Shown here: positions 52,131-64,000 of the stretch, piece by piece
How positions within the stretch are numbered: position 1 is the stretch's first letter
Layout: the number at the start of each line of letters is the position of its first letter
Position numbers and translations under genes: made by a program
NCBI GenBank assembly: GCA_944472135.2
Contig: OX235262.1
Span: 83,674,903 to 83,738,902, forward strand
DNA: 64,000 nucleotides
Origin: Trichobilharzia regenti
Taxonomy: Eukaryota > Platyhelminthes > Trematoda > Strigeidida > Schistosomatidae
Direction of reading: 5' to 3'
Notes under the pieces: model-generated
The model's database searches: none
The model's input: only the letters and a program-made list of their open reading frames with translations
What the model was told of the DNA's origin: nothing

Positions 52131-53090
52131 CTCCCCGGCAAAAAAGGGATCCAACCCTTTTTTCCTTCACGACCAATACACGTTGACTTGGATGCCATTG
52201 CGAGAACCTGGGTCACACGGACAGAGCTGAAATGGAAAACAAACAGAAAAGCCAACACACCACAAGCATACCCACAGCACAATCTCACACATCGCTGACG
52301 ACCTGCGCCTCCAGACAGAGACCTCCTCTTGACATCTTGCAACACAATCGCCACTTGCTAGAATGACTCTTGCAGAATGCAACGTGACCATAGCAGCACC
52401 TCATGATACTCTTCACGCATCCTCTTATCTACTCACTACCAATTACCACTGAAATCGCTTGTCACTCATTCTGCCTCAGTTCTAGTAGCGGTGACGCATG
52501 CGAGCCTCAGTCGTTTACACTCTTTCTCCCCGGCGTGTCGGACCGCAGCTAACAATTATCTCCGTGTGCATTTCATTCTCAGCAATAGCCTAGCCTCCCC
52601 GGCGTATACGACCCATCTGCTGTCCTTAACATCAATCAATTCATTCACGGATGTAGAAGACTGGAAACAACTTCAGAAGTAATCACGACGAAAATTTTAA
52701 CAAAATTATGCAATAACAACAAGGTACGAAAACAACAAGTAAACACAATGAATCCAAAAACACCAATTGATATGACACACCACACGTATATACAAACAGT
52801 ACACACAAACTCGCAGTTCATGTCTTGATGGAATTCCTTTGAAGAATTGCAGGACTTACACCAGTACGCCTACAACCCTTCACAGGTTGACGATTGTAAG
52901 TTGTGGAATGTCCGGACACAAACAGAATTACCAACAGCTAGATGACAGATGATATCAATTCAGTATATACAATATGAACATATGTACAAAATCACACACC
53001 AAGCACATTGGACTGCTCATTGATGCGCTACCCTTTGAAGAATTGTAGGACTTACAGCAGTACGCCTACAACCCTTCTCAGGTTGACGCT
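52131..53090 (-). other. BEL 3' non-coding internal region with duplicated block
   Basis: About 960 bp between the integrase stop and the 3' LTR, with no coding signal. A block of about 69 bp occurs twice in direct orientation, at 52824-52892 and 53020-53088, with few differences. The second copy abuts the integrase stop codon. Its function is unknown. Confidence 0.8.
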
Positions 53091-53999
53091 CTAGGTTGGA
53101 AAATCATCTAGTGTTTCATCCTCCGACTCTCTACTCTCAGCACCTTCCAGGAGACACAGTTTTCTGATATCTCGCACCAACATGCCACAACTAGTTCTCA
53201 CCTCAACCGTCCTCACCAATCCATCACCACTACAGATCAGCCTTACTACCACTCCCAAAGGCCACCTACCTGTGGCACATTTATCTGCTACTAATACTAT
53301 GTCACCAACCTTTAAGTTTCGGCACAACTTTTTCCACTTGTCCCTGGTCTGCAATGTTAGAACATACTCCTTTAACCATCTTTTCCAAAATATATCTTTC
53401 ATGTGCCTGGCTTGTTTCCATCTTTTAATCGTAGGTATTCCTTCCCCGCTTGCGTCCTCTATGCCAGGGTTGCCTCTCAATAACAATAATTTATTTGGGG
53501 TTAACACATCAAAATCCTTGACGTCGTCCCTCACAGGTGATAACGGCCGGTCATTTAATATTCGTTCAGCTTCACAAAAAAATGTCTCCAGCGTTTCGTC
53601 ATTCAAACTCTGGTTTTTAATTATGGAGCTTAAAATACGCTTGATAATTCCTATAAGTCTTTCCCATAGCCCACCTCTATGGCTGGCATGTGGTGGGTTG
53701 AAGTGCCACTCGATGTTCCTTTTCAGTAACTCTTCCTGAACTCTCGTTTGAGGACCTTCGAAGTATTCTTTAAGCTCGGCGTGACAGCCAACAAAATTAG
53801 TCCCTCTGTCGCTGAACATCATCTTCGGTACACCCCGGCGATTTATAAATCTATGTAATGCTAGCACGAATGAATCAGTAGTTAGCGAATGAACCATCTC
53901 AATATGCACAGCTCTCATTTTCAAACAGGTGAATAAACAGCCATATCTTTTACATAGGGTTCTGCCTCTCTTCACTACAAAAGGTCCGAACAAATCCAC
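53091..53999 (-). CDS. BEL integrase core and C-terminal domain (separate frame)
   Basis: 302 codons overlapping the end of the gag-pol frame. Visible integrase catalytic residues: D in DLFGPF, D in SDRGTNF (64) and E in GGLWERLIG (113). A C-terminal DUF5641-like stretch (GDIVLVAD, ATGRWPLGVV) follows. This is the 3' part of the same polyprotein, cut off by the frame change. The apparent Met start is an accident of the break. Confidence 0.9.
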   Translation of the reverse strand: MDLFGPFVVKRGRTLCKRYGCLFTCLKMRAVHIEMVHSLTTDSFVLALHRFINRRGVPKMMFSDRGTNFVGCHAELKEYFEGPQTRVQEELLKRNIEWHFNPPHASHRGGLWERLIGIIKRILSSIIKNQSLNDETLETFFCEAERILNDRPLSPVRDDVKDFDVLTPNKLLLLRGNPGIEDASGEGIPTIKRWKQARHMKDIFWKRWLKEYVLTLQTRDKWKKLCRNLKVGDIVLVADKCATGRWPLGVVVRLICSGDGLVRTVEVRTSCGMLVRDIRKLCLLEGAESRESEDETLDDFPT

Positions 54000-56900
54000 C
54001 CCAACGTACTCAAATGGATAATTCCCTTCAGAAGCTTGCCACGCTGGAGTGGTGCCATTATCTGCTGTACTGGACGAGCATTTCGGAGTTTACATTCCAT
54101 GCACTTATCAATTATTTTACGGACAGCAGTACCTCCCTTCACTATCCAGAACTTACATCGAATACTTGATAGTACTTGCGAAGTACCCAAATGACCTTCA
54201 AGAACATGGTAGTGTCTTATAATGAGATCAGTGACTGGATGGTAGCAAGGTAATAAAGCCGGATGACGGGTCTCATATGACGATTCTAACATTTGTAGAC
54301 GTCCACCAACTCTAGCGATCCCTTCGGAAACTATCGGAGATAATCTATCTAACCGCACCTTGAAATCTGCGAAATCGGGACTATCCTCCTTGGCAATCTC
54401 ACCCCACGCTTCCCACTGAGCAGCCCTCAAAATCGCTAACTCTGCATTTCTAATATCTTCGACTCTCAAAGGCCCCACATTCATATTTTCGTATCCCGCA
54501 AGATGCATGACCTTTAAATACGTAACATATCGTGTCAACCACGCAACAGCTTTCAGTAGTTTGTACCAAGAAGAATAATATTTAAAAAGTGGATGTAAAC
54601 CTGAATGTCTTTCTTGAGTAGATGTTAAACTGACACTTGTCTTCAACTCCAAGGCACACTCGTTTATCGGTGGTTCATCTTCTCTACGAGGCCACATACT
54701 ATCAGCCCTTAGCAAGAACTCTGGACCTTTCCACCACTTATTTTTAACAACATTCATATCAATAACTCCTCGCGATGCTAGATCAGCTGGATTTTTTCCA
54801 GACGGTACGTACCTCCACTGCTCAACAGTTGTTAGTTCACGAATTTGAGATACTCTGTTAGCTACAAAACATGCATATCTTGCTGACTCGTTGCGTATAT
54901 AATATATCACAGACATCGAATCAGTCCAAAACGTTACGGGATGCTTGGGGTAATCCAACTCTTTACACACTGTTGTGAATAACTGCGCAGCTAGTAAGGC
55001 GGCATTAAGTTCTAATCTCGGAATCGAAACCGTCTTTAGAGGTGCAACTCTGGATTTACCCATCACCAGGCTAACATCTATATCATTCCTTAAGGTGGTT
55101 CTGATGTATACGGCTGCACCAAATCCAACCTCAGAGGCATCAGAAAAAACATGGAAGTCAATTATATCATGATTTCTCGACGGCTTAAGTGGACGTGAGA
55201 CGGAATGTAGATTCAGCATTCTTAAACTGTTAACCCACCCCTTCCACTCTTCTCTCTGCCTCTCACTTAATGGTTCATCCCACTGTAACCCTTTCCTGCA
55301 TGTCTCTTGAAATAACCTCCTAGCCGGAAGTAGATAAGGTGCTACTAATCCAAGTGGGTCAAACACGGACGACAACACAGAGAGCACACCTCTCCGAGTA
55401 ACTGGCTTATCAATATCACCAACACTAAATCCAAAGGTATCAGAGTTCACATCCCATCGCATACCTAATGTGCGTTCAACTGGTAGAGTATCAACAGGCA
55501 AATCTCGTACGGTAGGTGCTCTGTCTTCTGGATCTATATGCTTCAAAACGTCTAGGCTGTTCGAGACCCACTTAGTTAGACGAAAGCCGGCCTTAGCTAA
55601 CACTTCAGTAATGCTTGTTGCAAATCTAACTGCAGACTTATCATCATCGAAGGAGGCTAAACAATCATCCACGTAGAAGCAACAATCTATGACGTCCAGC
55701 AAATCATTAGAACCAAATGTGGACACTGCCTTTCGTAGAGCAAAATTAGCACAAAATGGGGAGGATGTGGCACCAAATGGATGCACTGTCATCCTATATT
55801 CTGACACCTTACCACAAGGACCGTCATCAAACCACAAAAACCTCAAGTGATCTCTGTCACTCTCTGGCACCTTCACCTGAAGGAACATTTCCTCAATATC
55901 CGCCGCGACAGCAACTGTAAACTTTCTGAATCTCAATAGCAGTCCCACTAATGAGCTCACGCAATCTGGGCCACTATACAGATTATCATTTAAAGAGACT
56001 CCTTCGTGTTTCGCAGAACAATCAAACACCACACGGAGTTTACCTGGCTTCCTCGGGTTAAAGACGGGATGATGGGGCAAATACCACTTCCCTGGCTCAC
56101 TTTGATCAACTAGTCTTTCAACGTAACCCTTCACTATATGTTTATCGACGACTTCCTTATATTTGGACCAGAGTTCTGCATCTGACAGGAATTTCTTCTG
56201 TAAACCCATTAGTCTCTTAAGAGCAACTTTCCTATTACAAATCAACTGTCTATCTTTGAATCTCCATGGTAGGCCAACGCTGAAACGCCCGTTTTCGTAT
56301 TTACAAGAGTCCTCGGCTATTTTAACTGCTTTCAAGTCTTCTACAGAACGACCTTTCCCTGGGACACCGCAGTCACAAAACTCCTTGTCATACATATTTT
56401 TAATCATAGTTTCTAGTTTGTCCCCATCGTTTGTAACTAATGATGATATGTGGACTATGGGTATAGGTCCTCTCACTGTCCATCCCAGTGGTGTTTTTGT
56501 CGCAAACAGATCATCTCTACCTCCAAATCTCTCTTCTAATACCTTGTGAGCTTCTGGCACACTACATCCAATGAGTACTCTCACTCTTCCATCTTGCAAT
56601 GTTGGAAGAGGTATGTCACACAGGTATGGCTTACCGACAACCGTTTCACGACTAGGTACTATAGCTTCGCCAAGTTTCATACTGGAGGTAGTGTAAGCAG
56701 TATCCACTTCCACGGTCTCCCCAGTAGCCAAGGATTCTAACTGAAATGACACTCGCTCACATACTACTGTTTTCGCAGAATTGAAAGTATTTACAACCAA
56801 GGGTTGCTTTGGGCCTTTAATACCCAAGCAACCAGCCAGTTCAGCATCTATCAATGTAACGTCTGAACCATTATCCAACAATGCATAAGTCTCTACTGAA

Positions 56901-58093
56901 GATTTCGGTCCTTTCACCTTAACTGGTAATACCCCTAAGAAAACTTGTGGGATGTCAAGGGGTCTAGAGATACTATTACAATTAACCGAACTCCCAGGTT
57001 CGTTCACTGTTCTCAGAAGTGGGTGCATATCCGTTAAACCACTACTTCCTTTATTTGTCGCCTTACAATTCCACTTTGTATGCCCAATCTTTAAACAACT
57101 GAAACACAGCCGCTTCTGCTTTGCCATTTTTAACCTTTCTACGGGTGACATAGCGATAAAGCGATTACAATCACTCAATTGATGCATGTTATGGCAGACA
57201 ATACACTCATCCTTTCTCGTTGTGTCTTGAGACTTCACCACAAATGCCTTCCTTATATTCACTGGTTCCTTAGGTTCTACCTTAGAATGCAAAATGCTGG
57301 CGAATTTGCCCATCGCCTGGTTGACACTGTCCTTCACCAGTCTAAGAATATCATCGAACCTTGGCTCGATACCCTCCTCCTCTATACGAGAGCTTATTTT
57401 TACCCATTTCCTTTGCAGCCGCGTAGGTAGGCGTCTTGCAATTACCTCTAGGACTGAGCTGGAGTTGAGGTCACTCATGAAATTCATAGAAATCAAGGTA
57501 TTCTTGTAAGTCATAAGATTGTCTAAAAACTCAGTGAGTGCCTTGGAGTCATCTTGAAGTTGACTGCCATTACCCTTGACAGCTTCGTATACGTTCCTTA
57601 CAATCATCGAAGGCCTTCCAAACCTTTGACGTAATATGCTCATAGCCTCAGCGTATCCCTCATTAGGGGGCATGAGCTTACAGCACTGTATAGCTCTTGA
57701 AGCATCTCCAGTGCAATACCTCATCAAATACATCAATTTCAATTCATCACTTAATGAAAAACTACTCAGCATGATCTCAAACTCCTTAACAAACTGTAAA
57801 TAATCGGCCGGGTTTCCATCAAAACACCGTGGTTCAAACTTAGGGAGTTTGATGTTCCTATTATCCCTGAACGGCGAAACAGTAACATCAACCATGTCAT
57901 GCTTAACATCAGACACATCGTTACAATTAACAGACAAGTCACCATGACTTACTTTCCTGTTTGTATCCAAGACACTCTGTCCCTTCTTTGACCCAGGCAT
58001 TGTTGAACTTGACCCAATTCCAAAAAGTTCCAGATATTGCTTGTTCAAAGAGGACTTGACCGGCACCAGGAAAGATGAACGGTGACTATCCAA
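53975..58093 (-). CDS. BEL gag-pol polyprotein (gag, protease, RT, RNase H, integrase Zn domain)
   Basis: 1372 codons. Residues about 80-265 resemble the DUF1759 gag region. A Cys/His-rich segment at 297-343 includes CFSCLKIGHTKWNC. Protease: active-site-like LLDNGSD near 405-411. Reverse transcriptase: about 650-860 with YVDD at 807-810. RNase H: FSDAS near 983, RLELNAALL near 1026 and TDSMSV near 1057. Integrase zinc domain: HYHVLEGH at 1294-1301 and CMEC at 1331-1334. The frame ends shortly after, at a shift that separates it from the integrase core, which is open in another frame just downstream. A single small indel is the simplest explanation; an intended shift is less likely because no clear slippery site is seen. 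Confidence 0.93.
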   Translation of the reverse strand: MDSHRSSFLVPVKSSLNKQYLELFGIGSSSTMPGSKKGQSVLDTNRKVSHGDLSVNCNDVSDVKHDMVDVTVSPFRDNRNIKLPKFEPRCFDGNPADYLQFVKEFEIMLSSFSLSDELKLMYLMRYCTGDASRAIQCCKLMPPNEGYAEAMSILRQRFGRPSMIVRNVYEAVKGNGSQLQDDSKALTEFLDNLMTYKNTLISMNFMSDLNSSSVLEVIARRLPTRLQRKWVKISSRIEEEGIEPRFDDILRLVKDSVNQAMGKFASILHSKVEPKEPVNIRKAFVVKSQDTTRKDECIVCHNMHQLSDCNRFIAMSPVERLKMAKQKRLCFSCLKIGHTKWNCKATNKGSSGLTDMHPLLRTVNEPGSSVNCNSISRPLDIPQVFLGVLPVKVKGPKSSVETYALLDNGSDVTLIDAELAGCLGIKGPKQPLVVNTFNSAKTVVCERVSFQLESLATGETVEVDTAYTTSSMKLGEAIVPSRETVVGKPYLCDIPLPTLQDGRVRVLIGCSVPEAHKVLEERFGGRDDLFATKTPLGWTVRGPIPIVHISSLVTNDGDKLETMIKNMYDKEFCDCGVPGKGRSVEDLKAVKIAEDSCKYENGRFSVGLPWRFKDRQLICNRKVALKRLMGLQKKFLSDAELWSKYKEVVDKHIVKGYVERLVDQSEPGKWYLPHHPVFNPRKPGKLRVVFDCSAKHEGVSLNDNLYSGPDCVSSLVGLLLRFRKFTVAVAADIEEMFLQVKVPESDRDHLRFLWFDDGPCGKVSEYRMTVHPFGATSSPFCANFALRKAVSTFGSNDLLDVIDCCFYVDDCLASFDDDKSAVRFATSITEVLAKAGFRLTKWVSNSLDVLKHIDPEDRAPTVRDLPVDTLPVERTLGMRWDVNSDTFGFSVGDIDKPVTRRGVLSVLSSVFDPLGLVAPYLLPARRLFQETCRKGLQWDEPLSERQREEWKGWVNSLRMLNLHSVSRPLKPSRNHDIIDFHVFSDASEVGFGAAVYIRTTLRNDIDVSLVMGKSRVAPLKTVSIPRLELNAALLAAQLFTTVCKELDYPKHPVTFWTDSMSVIYYIRNESARYACFVANRVSQIRELTTVEQWRYVPSGKNPADLASRGVIDMNVVKNKWWKGPEFLLRADSMWPRREDEPPINECALELKTSVSLTSTQERHSGLHPLFKYYSSWYKLLKAVAWLTRYVTYLKVMHLAGYENMNVGPLRVEDIRNAELAILRAAQWEAWGEIAKEDSPDFADFKVRLDRLSPIVSEGIARVGGRLQMLESSYETRHPALLPCYHPVTDLIIRHYHVLEGHLGTSQVLSSIRCKFWIVKGGTAVRKIIDKCMECKLRNARPVQQIMAPLQRGKLLKGIIHLSTLGWICSDLL

Positions 58094-58143
58094 ACTTTCA
58101 CCAACTGTTTGAATCCGCCAGATCTGTTTCTATCGTCAGAAAC

Positions 58144-58507
58144 TGTCAGCCAAGTCTCATAAACCGTTAATGCCCAGCTCTCGCTACGCTCGGGCCCACG
58201 CTGTTCTTAGAAGATATCTTAGAAACGCTTAGTTATAACGGACGAAAAAACCAGAACACCAATTGTTGCTTGAGTATTATGTATTGTTACACCAGCATAT
58301 AAAATAAGCAAACTAAGAAAACTAAGGTCTGTAAACAAATATTACAATAATAAATCGTTATGTTACTTCTAACGATGTTTAACTCTTCTTTCTGAACAGC
58401 GACCGATGAGACGATGACTGTCGTATTGATGCCTCCGCGAAAATCGAGGAAGTTGATTTTGAGCAAACAACCAAGAATTGATCGTTCAATCTTCAACTCC
58501 ATTGACA
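58144..58507 (-). repeat. 5' LTR of the BEL element
   Basis: 364 bp, the promoter-side LTR for this minus-strand element. It starts TGTCAATGGAG and ends GGCTGACA when read on the minus strand. Compared with the other LTR it lacks six bases in an A-rich run and differs at two nearby bases. Confidence 0.95.
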
Positions 58508-58512
58508 ACATA
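58508..58512. repeat. Target-site duplication, BEL (right)
   Basis: acata, matching 51756-51760. Confidence 0.9.
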
Positions 58513-59410
58513 TATCCACATTCTAGCCATCACCAAACTTGGTATTACCAGTGGTGCGACATAAAAGGCTGAAAGCTGTGCGGATCCAGCGAGATAACGA
58601 ATACCATCCTGAAAACAATATCACCCTCACAGAGAAACAAGAAGGAAGACACTATTTTGAGACAACGCAGGCTCTCCCATCAACGGTCTGTTTCACTTCC
58701 GCGTCTGAATGGTTGTGTTTCTATTGTTGGACTTCGGGATTAGCGAATAGAGTAGTCTTCATTTGTCATTTGGGCTCGTAAAGCTCAAATTCCACTAGTT
58801 TGTATTAGTAATATTATCAATATTGTACTTGAAGTTATTGGTTTATGGTTTCTTAGCAGTAATTTCCCGCAGCATGACTGTATAATGAAGTGTATCGGTA
58901 CGACGCTAGGACAGAGCCACCTAGTCGTGCAAAACAAAGCGTATCTGCGGAAATCAGAACATACACCCAGCTCAGGATCACAGGAAGGAAACCAGGCATG
59001 GCATCATAATGCATGAATTGGTAGATGTGCACAACGGACGTCTTTAGAAGGAAAAAATACGGCTTGGAACCCTACATTTCATGTTGATATAGCTCTGGAG
59101 TGTTGAATTTGCAGATAACGTGCTTTTACACATAATATCTTGTTTAAGTGCCTGTAATTATTACACAGAAATCACTGTCCGTAGTTAAGATACTCATACG
59201 TCTCTATCGAACAAATGTTTGGACAAAAAGGGGACATATTTTATATACGATATGTAAACATTTGTCTTCCTTTAAATTCTATCTAGCTTTCCGAATCAAA
59301 TCGTTATTGATAGAAAATTAGTTGGTATTTGTGCTTGTGATAACATTTCGCTCCCAGTTTAGCTAGAATCAGTTAAATTGTGAGGCGAATTTTTATGCTG
59401 TCTGCTTTTC
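58513..59410. promoter_or_regulatory. QARS 5' flank between BEL and gene
   Basis: About 900 bp. It should hold the QARS promoter if exon 59413 is the first. A pyrimidine-rich stretch TTTTTATGCTGTCTGCTTTT precedes the acceptor CAG at 59410-59412, suitable for cis- or spliced-leader trans-splicing. Confidence 0.35.
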
Positions 59411-59418
59411 AGTGTACA

Positions 59419-59487
59419 ATGTCTCTCAAGATACCCGCGGAACTTTACCAAGGTTGCTACCTCACGAGTACTCGGTGTTCTTGTTAA
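59419..59487 (+). promoter_or_regulatory. Upstream ORF in putative QARS 5' leader
   Basis: An ATG just after the TTTTCAG acceptor opens a 22-codon frame that stops at TAA (59485-59487), four bases before the QARS ATG. If 59413 is the mature 5' end after cis- or trans-splicing, this short frame would precede the main start and could tune translation. That it is translated is inference. Confidence 0.35.
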
Positions 59488-59491
59488 CAGT

Positions 59492-64000
<4,509 letters not shown>

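Larger units (their letters stand above)
51761..58507 (-). mobile_element. BEL/Pao LTR retrotransposon (Sinbad-like), nearly complete
   Basis: A 6747-bp minus-strand element bounded by two LTRs (370 and 364 bp, TG...CA ends) and flanked by a perfect 5-bp duplication, acata, at 51756-51760 and 58508-58512. Domain order gag, protease, RT, RNase H, integrase is typical of BEL/Pao, the class of schistosome Sinbad. The LTRs differ by two substitutions and three small indels, so the insertion is fairly young. The coding region is broken by one frame change near 54030. It lies between the divergent CETN3 and QARS genes. Confidence 0.95.

Noticed and set aside
53182..53739. 185-codon plus-strand frame
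   Set aside because: Antisense shadow of the BEL integrase; composition follows the minus-strand codons. The other plus-strand frames within 54975-57509 are also shadows.
58100..58143. Primer-binding site for the BEL element
   Set aside because: A TGGCGG word lies about 23 nt inside the LTR edge instead of adjacent to it, and I could not match it to a tRNA 3' end.

Overview
The window looks like nuclear DNA of a blood fluke (Schistosoma or a close schistosomatid). It is AT-rich and intron-rich, and it carries a Sinbad-like BEL/Pao LTR retrotransposon, a Merlin DNA transposon, several Penelope-like lineages, at least three non-LTR retrotransposon families and many tRNA-derived short repeats, some with hammerhead ribozymes as in the schistosome Sm-alpha family. 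The 5' end of one gene also has introns of 30-42 nt, a known schistosome habit. The species cannot be fixed from the sequence alone.

Two host genes are supported. A centrin-3 (CETN3) homologue lies on the minus strand in six exons between 25779 and 47440. Every exon junction keeps the frame and the product is a complete 163-residue four-EF-hand protein. Its large introns hold most of the repeats in the middle of the window. A cytosolic glutaminyl-tRNA synthetase (QARS) starts at about 59492 on the plus strand and runs off the right edge with six exons visible. The two genes are divergent. The 12 kb between them holds a nearly complete BEL/Pao element (51761-58507, minus strand, 5-bp target duplication acata) and one weak candidate exon pair (48714-49135).

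Layout. 1-25 kb is repeats downstream of CETN3: RTE-like LINE copies, Penelope-like copies, a CR1-like LINE, a Merlin element with an exact 8-bp target duplication, and short tRNA-derived repeats. 25.8-47.4 kb is CETN3 and its repeat-filled introns. 47.4-59.4 kb is the divergent intergenic region with the BEL element. 59.4-64 kb is QARS.

The most interesting structure is in the short repeats. A family of about 300-430 bp carries, in order, a tRNA-like head with A and B boxes, a hammerhead-like motif (CUGAAGA, GAAA and GUC in the best copy) and a conserved 3' tail. Several copies are fold-backs, in which an inverted copy of the element's own 3' end sits at its 5' end, and four of these units are bounded by exact 9-14 bp target duplications. 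Related Sm-alpha-like copies form a head-to-head pair at 30.4-30.8 kb. Two other SINE types share their 3' tails with two different LINE families in this same window, which points to two SINE-LINE partnerships.
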